Part shown: positions 25,704 to 33,930 of the stretch, piece by piece
Layout of the letters: each line of letters opens with the position of its first letter
Position numbering within the stretch: the stretch's first letter is position 1
Assembly (NCBI GenBank): GCA_964386435.1
Contig: CAYLSV010000013.1
Location: 1-58,419, forward strand
Length of the DNA stretch: 58,419 nucleotides
Direction of reading: 5' to 3'
Origin: CAYLSV01 sp964386435
GTDB taxonomy: Bacteria; Planctomycetota; Phycisphaerae; Tepidisphaerales; Tepidisphaeraceae
Notes under the pieces: generated by a model
Database searches by the model: none
What the model saw: the letters and a program-made list of their open reading frames with translations, nothing else
What the model was told of the DNA's origin: nothing
Made by a program: the position numbers and the translations under genes

Positions 25704-26456
25704 TCAACCCCGCGGCAGTTCCACCTCCACCGAATCCGCCGGTGCCTCGAATGCCTTCTCGGGTGCCTCGACAAACTCCAGGCTGCGCACCTCCACCCGG
25801 CCCTTCGCCTCGCCGGTGATGCCGTCGGCCTCTGACCAGTTGTAGAACGAGATCGACTTGGGCATCGCCACGCCGTCGACGTCCATGAACTCGTCGTACA
25901 TCGCCACGCTCGGCGACGGCTCGCGGCCGGGGAAGTAGGTGACGATGTACGCCAACGCCTCCAGGCGGCCGGCGTCGTCCTTCCAGATCAGGTACCAATC
26001 GTCCGGGGCGTCGCCCACGTTCTCGCCGAAGGTCATGCGGACCGTCGGCTCGGCGGTGCCGTCGAGTTTTTGCTCCCCGCCGTCGGCGACCTGCGAGCCC
26101 TCGTCCTGCAACTTGAACGGCGCGGCGAGAAAGTACGGCCACGTCAGCGCGGCGAACCGATCCCCCGGATCGGCCTCGGCGGCGGGCGTGACGAAGCAGG
26201 TGCTGCCGTCGAAGACGATCGTCTGGTCGCCCGATTCCAGCCGGGTCTTGTGTGCCGCCGGCACGAACCACATCGGCCCGTCGTGCCGCACCTGCCCGCC
26301 GAACTCCACGAGCACGTCGGCCTTGATCGCCGGCTGGGTGTAGTACGCGCTGGCGTTGTGCGTCTGGGCGATCTCGGCAACGAAGGCGTCGGCGTCATTC
26401 GCCGATTCGGCGGCCGGGGCGAGGAGGGCTAGGGCAACGGGCAAATGGGTCAGCAT
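25704..26456 (-). CDS. Secreted DUF6503-like protein
   Basis: 250 residues. A short signal peptide (MLTHLPVALALLAPAAESAN) opens it. The body alternates strands (ADVLVEFGGQVRHDGPMWFV, QTIVFDGSTCFVTP, KLQDEGSQVAD, EALAYIVTYFPGREP), resembling the LolA/LolB-type lipocalin-like half barrel of the DUF6503 family. No lipobox is seen. Function unknown; such proteins are periplasmic. It follows the DsbA-like gene by 18 bp and precedes the HD-GYP gene by 31 bp, all in the same direction. Confidence 0.6.
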   Translation of the reverse strand: MLTHLPVALALLAPAAESANDADAFVAEIAQTHNASAYYTQPAIKADVLVEFGGQVRHDGPMWFVPAAHKTRLESGDQTIVFDGSTCFVTPAAEADPGDRFAALTWPYFLAAPFKLQDEGSQVADGGEQKLDGTAEPTVRMTFGENVGDAPDDWYLIWKDDAGRLEALAYIVTYFPGREPSPSVAMYDEFMDVDGVAMPKSISFYNWSEADGITGEAKGRVEVRSLEFVEAPEKAFEAPADSVEVELPRG

Positions 26457-26474
26457 GGCCGCACCTTAACGGAA

Positions 26475-27019
26475 TCAGGCGGTTTCGGCGAGAACGGAAT
26501 CAATGTCCGCCCGCAACGTCTCGGCCGCGACGCTGCCGCGGTAGCGGATGTTGTTGATGAAGAACGCCGGGCTGCCGCGGACGTCGCTCGCCTCGCCACT
26601 GGCGGCGTCGGCGGCGACCTTCACGGCGTGTGCTTGCGTCCGCAGATCGTTTTCGAAGCGGTAGACGTCCAGCCCGAGCCGGACCGCGAGGCGGGTGAAA
26701 TCGAGGCCGGCGAGCTTTTCCTGGTGGCGGAACAACTCGCGGTGCATGTCGAGAAACCGCCCCTGTGCCGCCGCCGCCTCGGCCGCCTGTGCCGCGACCC
26801 CGGCGTGCGGGTGCAGCGAGTGCCGGGGGAAGTGCCGATACGCCGCAGCTTGTCGCCAAAGTGCTCGTGCAACTCATCGACCACCGGAATCGCGTTCAGA
26901 CAAGCCGGGCACTCGTAATCGACGAACTCCAACAGCGTCACCGTCGCGCCCGGCGGCCCAAGTCCGTGATCATCCGGCGTCACCGGCGACTGCAACGGCG
27001 GTCGGTCGTGGTCGAGCAT
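26475..27019 (-). pseudogene. DsbA-like thiol-disulfide oxidoreductase with a 1-nt frameshift
   Basis: Two frames join into one protein of about 181 residues. The first (from ATG 27019) carries PGATVTLLEFVDYECPACLN, with the redox motif CPAC. The second carries MHRELFRHQEKLAGLDFTRL and SGEASDVRGSPAFFINNIRY, the cis-Pro loop region of the Thioredoxin_4/DsbA fold. Near 26836 a single C appears to be missing: restoring it reads RRIRHFPRHSLHPHAGVAAQ, as expected. No signal peptide is visible, so it may be cytosolic. A true pseudogene or a sequencing error are both possible; the latter fits the ahcY break. Confidence 0.75.
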
Positions 27020-27059
27020 GGGGCGACTTTATGTCAGCCAATCGACGTCGAACCGGTGG

Positions 27060-27141
27060 GGTAGCTGCGGTCCAACGGACCGCAGTCCGATTGGGACGTC
27101 CAAGCGCTCGCCGGACTGCGGTCCGTTGGACCGTAGCTACC
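27060..27141. repeat. Second paired-palindrome element (family 2)
   Basis: Arms 27060-27089 and 27112-27141 are reverse complements over 30 nt with one mismatch, separated by 22 nt. Each arm contains its own hairpin, TGCGGTCC-AAC-GGACCGCA (left copy). The layout is the same as in family 1, but the sequence is unrelated. It sits between the DsbA-like gene and the DUF547 gene; nothing else is seen in 27020-27156. Confidence 0.88.
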
Positions 27142-27156
27142 TTGCAATCTCGACGC

Positions 27157-28089
27157 TCACTTCGTGTCGTTCAGCGACCAGTCGTAGTCGAGGTACTCAA
27201 CTTCGTAGTCGCTGATGTCCTCGTCAAAGTAGTTCTCGTTCAGGTACGCCTGCGGGTCGCCGTTGTTGAAGTCGTCGGCGTACCAGCCGAAGATGCCGCT
27301 GAGGCGTAGGGTTTGGTTCTCGTGGTCGATCTCGTTGCGGTCGCCCTCGAGCCAGGCCACCATGTGGCGGTCGAGCTTTTCGTCGATGTTCTGGGCGGTG
27401 AACACCTCGCTGGTCAGCGGCGGGCAGCTGATCGCCCCGCAGACGACGGCGGCGTGGATCCGAGGCTCGTCCCACTCTTTGCGGATCGTCTCATGCTCAA
27501 TGTCGTCGAGGCTCATCGGGCCACGCTGCGTCTGGATGAATTGCCGCTTGAAGACGTCGAAGGTCAAATCTTCTTCCACATTGTCGATCGGGTACGCCTC
27601 GAGGACGGCCTTGATCATGCCGGCGTTGTAGAGGTTGATCCAGTACGCCAGCCGCTCGGCCTCGCTGAGGGAGTCGACATCGACCTCGGCCATCATGCTC
27701 AGGTAATCGTCGAGGTGGGCGGCGTCGTTGCCGTTCTGGATCGCGGCGTAGTCGATGCGTTCGTCGCGCACGTGGTCGGCGAGGATGCGGTTGAACATCG
27801 AGTGGTCGACGTCCATGACGCCGTCGAACTCGCCGACGCCGACGATCTTGCCGGGGGCAGCCGGGGCGGCTTCGTCGACCATCGGCGTGGCGGCGACCAC
27901 ATCGCCGTCGGCCGATTGGGTCGTGCTCGGGCCGCTGGTGGCGGTGGCCGCCGTGAGATCGCCGCCCTCGACTTGGTTGTGGCTCCAGACGCTTTGGGCG
28001 AACAGGAGCGTGATGAGGAACGTGCCGAGGACGCTGAGCACCCACGCCGCGACGAGCGGGGCTTTGCCGTATTGGGATTCGCTTGCCAT
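27157..28089 (-). CDS. DUF547 domain protein, membrane-anchored
   Basis: 310 residues. One N-terminal helix (APLVAAWVLSVLGTFLITLL) is followed by an Ala/Thr-rich linker and the DUF547 domain from about residue 95: LAYWINLYNAGMIKAVLEAYP, then IHAAVVCGAISCPPL (the Cys-containing motif of the family) and LSGIFGWYADDFN. DUF547 has no fully settled role; some members are linked to redox or glutaredoxin-like proteins. It lies 9 bp downstream of the flavoprotein-polyferredoxin gene and is probably co-transcribed, so a redox role is plausible. Confidence 0.85.
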   Translation of the reverse strand: MASESQYGKAPLVAAWVLSVLGTFLITLLFAQSVWSHNQVEGGDLTAATATSGPSTTQSADGDVVAATPMVDEAAPAAPGKIVGVGEFDGVMDVDHSMFNRILADHVRDERIDYAAIQNGNDAAHLDDYLSMMAEVDVDSLSEAERLAYWINLYNAGMIKAVLEAYPIDNVEEDLTFDVFKRQFIQTQRGPMSLDDIEHETIRKEWDEPRIHAAVVCGAISCPPLTSEVFTAQNIDEKLDRHMVAWLEGDRNEIDHENQTLRLSGIFGWYADDFNNGDPQAYLNENYFDEDISDYEVEYLDYDWSLNDTK

Positions 28090-28098
28090 GCCTTGATC

Positions 28099-30621
28099 CT
28101 AGAGGTTCTTGCCGTTGACGGTTAGTTGCACTTCTTTCATCCGCACCGGCGACGCGGCCAGCTTGTCCTCGCCCAGCACCACACCGCCGCGGCTGATGCG
28201 GCCGAAGCTCAAGACGCCGGTCGGGCACATTTGCACGCACGCGCTGCACCGCACACACTCGGGGTCCTTCATCGGCTTGCCCTTGTTCGCGAAGCTCATC
28301 ACGTCAATGCCTTGGTGGCAGACGCTGGTGCAGACGTTGCAGCTAATGCACTTTTTCTTGTCCGCCAGGATCGCGAACTGGCCGAAGCGGTGGTAGATGT
28401 GCATCAGCGCCGCCAGCGGGCACGCGAACCGACACCACACCCGGCCGCTGAACCAAAAGTACAGGCCCACGCCGATGATGCCGGCCCATAGCAAGTCCAC
28501 GAACCACGCCCAACTGATGAACGGCGCGTTCATCGCCAGAAAGTCCGTCGCCCCCACGGCCCATTGAACATCCATCCAACGCAGGATGTACATCCCCTGC
28601 AGCACGAACGCGAACAGCAGCAGCACCTGCCCGACCATGTTGAACCGGTTCCAGAACGGCCCGTGCGGCATCTTCTCGCGGTGCCGGTCGCCCAACGTCT
28701 CGGCGAGCGCACCGCAGCTGCAAATCCAGCCACAGTAAGCGCCCTTGCCCAGGAAATAGACGATCGCCGGGATGAAGACGAACGTCTGGAAGACGCCGAG
28801 GACGACCCACCCCCAGATCGGCTCGCTGGTGAACAAGTTCCACGCCATCAGCGGCCACGCGAGGATCAGGCCGTACGCCCGCCAGTACTCGCCGTTGGGG
28901 AAGAACTGGTCGGCCAGCCAGCCCATCGGTCCGCCATCGAACCAGCCGTTGGCGCCCATGTATGGCAGGATTAGCTCCGGCAGTAGAAACAACGGGAACA
29001 CCTGGAACGCCATGAGCGTCAGCGTCTGCACTTTCACGTACGGCGTCTTCCGCCGCATCATCCGGTCGATGCCGAAGATGACCACGCACGCCGAGTACGC
29101 GAACGTGTAGTAAAAACTCCGGCTCCCCAGCGCGTTCACCATCACGCCGCCAAGCGTGGTGTCCGCCGAGAAATAATTGATCACCGGCTGCGGCGTGATG
29201 CCGAGGATGCCCGCCCAGATCACCGCCGGGTCGAGGTTGAGCCAGCTTGGCGTGTACAGGCCCCACCGCGTCTCGCCGTACCCGCCGCCGATGCCGAAGA
29301 ACGGTTTGTCGGCCTTCCAGTGGTACAGCCACGTGCAGAAGATCAGGAAGCCGATCAGGCTCACCCACCACCACGTCGACCGCTCGCCGCGGATCGGCAC
29401 AGCGCTCTTGCGGAAGAACTCCAGCGGCGCCTCGCGGCCGATCATCGTGAACACCTGGTCGTTCTCGACCGTCTTCGTCTCGCCGCTGTCCTTGAGCTTG
29501 ACGTCGACCGCGTCCTCGCGAATCTCGGTGACGTCGCTGTTCATCAGCAGCGTCAGTCGGCCCTTGGCGAAGGCGGTGCCGTCAGGCTGATCGTCCTTCA
29601 TCCACTCGCCGTGGCTCACGCCCTGCCGGTGGTCGCTGGCCGTCTCGACCTCGGCCTCGGCGTCGGGATTGTCCGCGAGGCGGTTGATCGTCTCGGCGTT
29701 CTCGGGCTTGGGGCGGTTGAACTCCGGCTTGCGGTAGCTGAGCGTCACGTCGGCGCCGGTCTTGACGAGCGCGATTGCCGACTCCAATGCGCTGTCGCCG
29801 CCGCCGACGATCAGGACGTGCTTGCCGCCATACTCCGCCGGGTCGTGCAAACGGCTGCTGACCTTGTCGGACAACTCCTCGCCCGGCACGCCCAGCCGGC
29901 GGTAGTTGCCGCTGCGGCCGATGCCGACGATGACCTTTTTCGCCTTGACCCGCTTCTCACCGACGACGAAGCCGGTGCCGTTGAGGCTCGCCTTGTCCGC
30001 CGACTCGACGCCGTCGGGGCAGACGACGTGCAGCAAACCGCCCTTGCGTTCGATGTGCGAGACGCGGCCGCTGACCAGCTTCAGCCCGCGGTCGACGGTC
30101 TGCGTCTCGAGCTCCTCGATTAGCCCTTCCTTCACGTCGCTCTTGTCGGTGAGCGTGAAGTCGGCCTCGATGGGCCGGTCGGTCGGGTAGAGGTAGATGT
30201 GCTTGCCCTTGGGGAAGTCCTTGATCGTGTTGAACGGCCGGGCCGCCTCGAAGACGCAGTATCTGAGGCCGAGCTTTTCCGCCTCCAGCGCCGCCGAGAT
30301 GCCGCTGGCCCCGCCGCCGATGATGGCCACATCGAGCACGTCGGCCTCGGCCCGGCTGTCGCCCAACTCGTCGGCCACCCGCCGCACCGCGTCAACGCCG
30401 GCGTTTGCCGAAAGCTTGAGCAGCGGGATGCCGGTGAGGTCGCCGACGATGCTCAGCCCGTCGACGGCCGTGCGGCCCTGCTCGTCGGCCACCGGCAACT
30501 TCTCGGGCTTGCCGGCGGGCCAACGGGTGTGCAGCCACCGCGTGTAGCTCGTCACCGGCCGCAACGCCTTCTTCCACAAGGGCCAGTCGGTGCTCGGCTT
30601 CTGGTAATCGACGACAGTCAT
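28099..30621 (-). CDS. Fused thioredoxin-reductase-like flavoprotein and membrane polyferredoxin (NapH/CcoG type)
   Basis: 840 residues with two halves. Residues about 95-420 form a two-dinucleotide-domain flavoprotein: IIGGGASGISAALEAEKLG (FAD) and LIVGGGDSALESAIALVKTG (NAD(P)). From about 425 a membrane region with several helices carries the two Cys motifs GWICSCGALAETLG and GRVWCRFACPLAAL of the NapH/NosR/CcoG family. It ends in two 4Fe-4S clusters, CISCNVCTSVCHQG and CVRCSACVQMCPTG. It could pass electrons from NAD(P)H through FAD to membrane iron-sulfur centres. Start ATG 30621 overlaps the lipase stop (ATGA), and DUF547 follows. The partner acceptor is unknown. Confidence 0.85.
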   Translation of the reverse strand: MTVVDYQKPSTDWPLWKKALRPVTSYTRWLHTRWPAGKPEKLPVADEQGRTAVDGLSIVGDLTGIPLLKLSANAGVDAVRRVADELGDSRAEADVLDVAIIGGGASGISAALEAEKLGLRYCVFEAARPFNTIKDFPKGKHIYLYPTDRPIEADFTLTDKSDVKEGLIEELETQTVDRGLKLVSGRVSHIERKGGLLHVVCPDGVESADKASLNGTGFVVGEKRVKAKKVIVGIGRSGNYRRLGVPGEELSDKVSSRLHDPAEYGGKHVLIVGGGDSALESAIALVKTGADVTLSYRKPEFNRPKPENAETINRLADNPDAEAEVETASDHRQGVSHGEWMKDDQPDGTAFAKGRLTLLMNSDVTEIREDAVDVKLKDSGETKTVENDQVFTMIGREAPLEFFRKSAVPIRGERSTWWWVSLIGFLIFCTWLYHWKADKPFFGIGGGYGETRWGLYTPSWLNLDPAVIWAGILGITPQPVINYFSADTTLGGVMVNALGSRSFYYTFAYSACVVIFGIDRMMRRKTPYVKVQTLTLMAFQVFPLFLLPELILPYMGANGWFDGGPMGWLADQFFPNGEYWRAYGLILAWPLMAWNLFTSEPIWGWVVLGVFQTFVFIPAIVYFLGKGAYCGWICSCGALAETLGDRHREKMPHGPFWNRFNMVGQVLLLFAFVLQGMYILRWMDVQWAVGATDFLAMNAPFISWAWFVDLLWAGIIGVGLYFWFSGRVWCRFACPLAALMHIYHRFGQFAILADKKKCISCNVCTSVCHQGIDVMSFANKGKPMKDPECVRCSACVQMCPTGVLSFGRISRGGVVLGEDKLAASPVRMKEVQLTVNGKNL

Positions 30622-31922
30622 GGCTGGATCAGCAAGAGGAAAAGCAAATTGTCCGTAAAAGACGGGTCGCGGGTCATGCCGAGGTGGTCGGTGTGCAGAA
30701 ACTGCACGCGGTCCCACGCGATCGGCGTGTCGAGCCGCGGGCCGGGGTCAAGATCGCCCAGGGCCGAGGCGCGGGTGACGGTGCCGTCGCCGGGCCGCTT
30801 GGCAAACCGCAGGCTCGGGGAGGTGGTGTCGCTGACGTCAACCCAGGCGTTCGTTTCGATCGCATCGGCGGCAAACAGGTACAACCGCAACCCGGCCGGC
30901 GGTTGCGACGGGCGGTCCATGAGCCGATGAAACTTCGACGCGACCCTGATCTTGCTCGGGTTGTCCAACAGGTTGAACGGTGCCAACCGCAACGGCCCCT
31001 CGAAGCCGCCGCCGTCCCACGGGCCGTCGAGAAGCTGCGACCACGCGTGCGGCAGAAGCTGCCAAAGCGCCGGCATGGTCTGCAACAACTCCGCGTCGTA
31101 CAGCGGCAGCAACCGGCTGAACCGCTGGCCGTTGATCAGCGTCTCCAAGGCGCTGGCGCTGCCCAGGTTCGGCGTGCCGACGATGATCGCTTTGTCAACC
31201 AGCGCCGCCCCCGCCCACGTCGGCTCGGCGTCGTCGGGCAACTCGTCCAGCAACGTCGGGCCAAAGCGAAGGTAGTACCGCAGGACCAGCCCGCCCATGC
31301 TGTGGGCAACGACGTCGAACTTGATCGGCCCCGCCGCGGCGACGGCTTGCTCGCCGAAGAGCCGCACCCGTTCGGCTCGCACTTCGTCACGCGTTCGCAG
31401 CAGAAACTCGTGCAGTTTCACCGCCGATTCGGACAGCTCCCGTCGCCAGTCGTAGGCGAACTGGAAGCAGGTGAAGTGCTGGCGGCCGTAGTCGATGTCG
31501 CCCATCGAGAGGTCACGGTCGAGGTAGCCGCCGGTGCCGAGGGTGAGCAGCAAACTCTCGTACGCCTGCTGCTCGAAACTCAGGCCGAACAGGCTCACGC
31601 GGAAGCGGTCGATGACCCGCGACGCCCTCACACCATCGTCCGAACCGTCGGCCGGCAGCGCGAGCAACGCCCACCCCTCGGGCGTCGTCGGATCAACGCC
31701 GCCGTCGCCGAACTCGCCCCAGACGACCTCACCGTTCGGTCCTTCAAGCCGGCTGCCGAGGATGCCGGGGATGACGATCACCGGGTTCCGATCTGGCGAC
31801 GACGACAACCCCATCGCCGCCTCGGTATACAACCCGCCCAGATCCGGCACCGCCGCCGACCGCCCGCAGCCGACGACGAGCAGCAGCAACGGCAGAAGCG
31901 TCAAAACCTGTGGCGACGACAA
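30618..31922 (-). CDS. Lecithin:cholesterol acyltransferase-like lipase, lipoprotein
   Basis: About 434 residues. The N-terminus (VLTLLPLLLLVVGCGRS) has a lipobox ending in Cys. NPVIVIPGILGSRLEGPNG, FQFAYDWRREL, the nucleophile elbow AHSMGGLVLRYYL, IIVGTPNLGSASAL and GDGTVTRASAL match LCAT-type alpha/beta hydrolases (Ser, Asp and His expected; HTDHLGM gives the His). It would act on envelope lipids. The first possible start is TTG at 31922, and another TTG lies at 31904. The stop overlaps the next start by ATGA, so the redox fusion is translated from the same message. Confidence 0.85.
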   Translation of the reverse strand: MSSPQVLTLLPLLLLVVGCGRSAAVPDLGGLYTEAAMGLSSSPDRNPVIVIPGILGSRLEGPNGEVVWGEFGDGGVDPTTPEGWALLALPADGSDDGVRASRVIDRFRVSLFGLSFEQQAYESLLLTLGTGGYLDRDLSMGDIDYGRQHFTCFQFAYDWRRELSESAVKLHEFLLRTRDEVRAERVRLFGEQAVAAAGPIKFDVVAHSMGGLVLRYYLRFGPTLLDELPDDAEPTWAGAALVDKAIIVGTPNLGSASALETLINGQRFSRLLPLYDAELLQTMPALWQLLPHAWSQLLDGPWDGGGFEGPLRLAPFNLLDNPSKIRVASKFHRLMDRPSQPPAGLRLYLFAADAIETNAWVDVSDTTSPSLRFAKRPGDGTVTRASALGDLDPGPRLDTPIAWDRVQFLHTDHLGMTRDPSFTDNLLFLLLIQP

Positions 31923-31934
31923 AGCCCCCGCAGT

Positions 31935-32011
31935 GTGCAGCAGCAGCCATCAAAGATCAAGCCGCCGGATCGGGCCAAACGGCCAGAACGCCGCAGTCGC
32001 TGCTGCTGCAC
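31935..32011. repeat. Imperfect inverted repeat with GCAGCAGCAGC arms
   Basis: GTGCAGCAGCAGC at 31935-31947 and its exact complement at 31999-32011 enclose 51 nt. It lies just upstream of the lipase start and next to the long hairpin at 32017-32115. Function unknown. Confidence 0.65.
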
Positions 32012-32016
32012 CGACG

Positions 32017-32115
32017 AAGAAGCCGCGGGGAGAGCAAAGCAATCACCCGGACCAAGTGTCGCACATAATCGTGCACTTGATCCGGGTGATTGCTTTGCTC
32101 TCCCCACGGCTTCTT
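32017..32115. repeat. Long near-perfect hairpin (42-nt arms)
   Basis: Arms 32017-32058 and 32074-32115 are reverse complements except for two positions (32026 against 32106, and 32052 against 32080), with a 15-nt spacer that itself has the short stem GCAC/GTGC. The region 31923-32137 holds no gene. The hairpin could act as a terminator for the prepilin-like gene ending at 32138, but no clear U-tract follows. It is also possibly a mobile palindromic element. Confidence 0.9.
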
Positions 32116-32137
32116 GTAGGAGATGCGACCTGAGCCT

Positions 32138-33199
32138 TTAGCGGACGATCATCTCGTCGACGTCGTCGTCCATGAACTCATCGCCGGTGTCGTTCCACAG
32201 CTGGCTGCGGGAGACAAGAGTGCCGCTGGGGACGTAGAAGCGGGGGTTGGAGCCTTCGAGGTCGCTGTAGGCCGAAACATGGCCGTCGAAGAAGCCCAGA
32301 TTGTGGCGGAACGCGTTGGACGTGCTCGAGGCCCCCTCAACACCGTCGCCATGGCGGGCCCAGTAGAAGCGGCCGTCGATCGCGCCGGTGCTGCTGCCGT
32401 TACCGGGGGCACGGCCGCGGAACTGGCCGCGGCTGAAGCTGCTCCAGCTGCCCCAACTGGCGTACATGCCGCCCACACGGCCGTCGAAGTCGAGGTTGTA
32501 CGTCGGCGGGTTGCCGCTGCTGAACCGCGAGCCTTCCTGGATGAACACCTTCTCACTCGCGCTGCCGACCTTCTCGACCTTCTGGCCGGCGTTCTCGGGC
32601 AGCTCAAGGTCGCCGCTGAACTGCACCTCGCTCCGCAAAAACGCGCCCGGCCCGTCCTCGCTGGAGACGCCGCGGCCGGGGGCGCGGTAGGTGAACGCCG
32701 CCGGCACCGAGTAATCCAGGTACCGCTGGGCCCCGATGTCCGGGCCGCCGTCGCCGGTGAAGGCGGTGGCCAGCACGTCGGTGTTGTCGGGGCAGTGGAA
32801 CGCCTCGTTCTCCAGCAGCTGAATGACCCGCTCGGTCCGGTCGTCAAGCGATCCGCCGCGGTTGAAGTCATATCCCAACACGCCGGCGATCGGTGCCTGC
32901 CAGTCGAAGACCTGCGAGATCTCCGGCATGTTGGTGTTGCTCAGCGAATCATCGACCATGACCCGCGCGCCGCTGGTGTTGGCACTGCCGGGGAAGGCGT
33001 TGTCGTTGTTGGTCGCGTACAACGTCATGCCGAGCACGACCTGCCGCATGTTGCTGGCGCACTGCACCGCCTTGGCCGAGCGGCGGGCGGAGTTGAGCGA
33101 CGGCAGCAGGATGCTGATGAGCAACGCAATGATGCCGATGACGACGAGCAGCTCCACGAGCGTGAAGCCGCGACGGGCGTGGGGGCGGGGTTGAAGCAT
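32138..33199 (-). CDS. Prepilin-like protein with type IV N-terminus and DG-type ending
   Basis: 353 residues. RRGFTLVELLVVIGIIALLI is the prepilin peptidase site and hydrophobic helix (cleavage after Gly, N-methylated Phe). The middle has FHCPDNTDVLATAF and the end HNLGFFDGHVSAYSD, the H-x-DG pattern seen in the numerous planctomycete pseudopilins. These are secreted through the type II or IV machinery, which is not present here. Role unknown; perhaps pseudopilin-like cell-surface filaments. ATG 33199 has no clear Shine-Dalgarno sequence: CCTCCTCC precedes it on the coding strand. Confidence 0.85.
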   Translation of the reverse strand: MLQPRPHARRGFTLVELLVVIGIIALLISILLPSLNSARRSAKAVQCASNMRQVVLGMTLYATNNDNAFPGSANTSGARVMVDDSLSNTNMPEISQVFDWQAPIAGVLGYDFNRGGSLDDRTERVIQLLENEAFHCPDNTDVLATAFTGDGGPDIGAQRYLDYSVPAAFTYRAPGRGVSSEDGPGAFLRSEVQFSGDLELPENAGQKVEKVGSASEKVFIQEGSRFSSGNPPTYNLDFDGRVGGMYASWGSWSSFSRGQFRGRAPGNGSSTGAIDGRFYWARHGDGVEGASSTSNAFRHNLGFFDGHVSAYSDLEGSNPRFYVPSGTLVSRSQLWNDTGDEFMDDDVDEMIVR

Positions 33200-33309
33200 G
33201 AGGAGGAGGGCTGGGATGGGGGCTTGGGGAGTGGGTGCGGCCGGCGGGGACGGTGCAAAACACGATCCCGCTGCGGCCGGCTGAAGAAAAATGAACCAAA
33301 GCTAAACAA

Positions 33310-33708
33310 TCACCGCGCGTCGGTCTGCTTGCGCGGTGGCGTAGCGCCTTCCATGGCCGGCGGGTTGAGCCCGACGACCAAGCGGTCGCAGTCGGGGCAG
33401 AACGTCGGTTCCGGCTCGCCCTTGTGGCGGTTGAGCAGGACGTAGGTCGGCTCCTCCTTGATGCCGCCCTCGGCCGTCCAGTAGCACGGCTCGGCCTCGA
33501 AGCCGGTCTCGTTGCCGCTGGGGGCCACCACGGGAATGGTCTCGCCCTTTTCGATCTCGTGGCGGAACGTCTCGCCGGTCGTCGCGTCAATGAACACCCG
33601 CCCCCGCGACGCCTCGGCCGTGGCCGAGGAGCCGCCCATAACGTAGATGAGCCCCGCCAGAATGGCGACGCCAACGACAACGGCGATAGCGACGGTCTTG
33701 AAGTCCAT
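33310..33708 (-). CDS. Small membrane-anchored protein with CPDC motif, unknown
   Basis: 132 residues. One helix at the start (MDFKTVAIAVVVGVAILAGL), then a folded part with EPCYWTAEGGIKEEPTYVLL and a C-terminal FCPDCDRLVV, half of a zinc-ribbon-like or redox pair. I do not recognise a family. ATG 33708 is chosen by the hydrophobic start. It is separate from the divergently transcribed carotenoid gene (223 nt between starts) and 110 nt upstream of the prepilin-like gene on the same strand. Confidence 0.6.
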   Translation of the reverse strand: MDFKTVAIAVVVGVAILAGLIYVMGGSSATAEASRGRVFIDATTGETFRHEIEKGETIPVVAPSGNETGFEAEPCYWTAEGGIKEEPTYVLLNRHKGEPEPTFCPDCDRLVVGLNPPAMEGATPPRKQTDAR

Positions 33709-33930
33709 GAGGAAGTGGGCTCGGTGGCGGCTCAGGTTACGCCGTGGCAAGCGGGCGGAACGGGCTGCGACTGCTAAGTTTTGATGAACACTACTTTAGG
33801 TGAACCGGTTTCACGCACCCGGCTAGCATCACCCACCGTGCTCCGGCCCGCCAGCAATTCACTCCCCCGCGCCAAGGCGGTGCCGACGACCGATTTCTCC
33901 CGCCCGGCCCGCCCAAACCGCCCAACCCCG

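Noticed and set aside
27020..27156. Transposon ends at the family 2 palindrome
   Set aside because: No transposase and no clear target duplications; better described as a paired palindrome.
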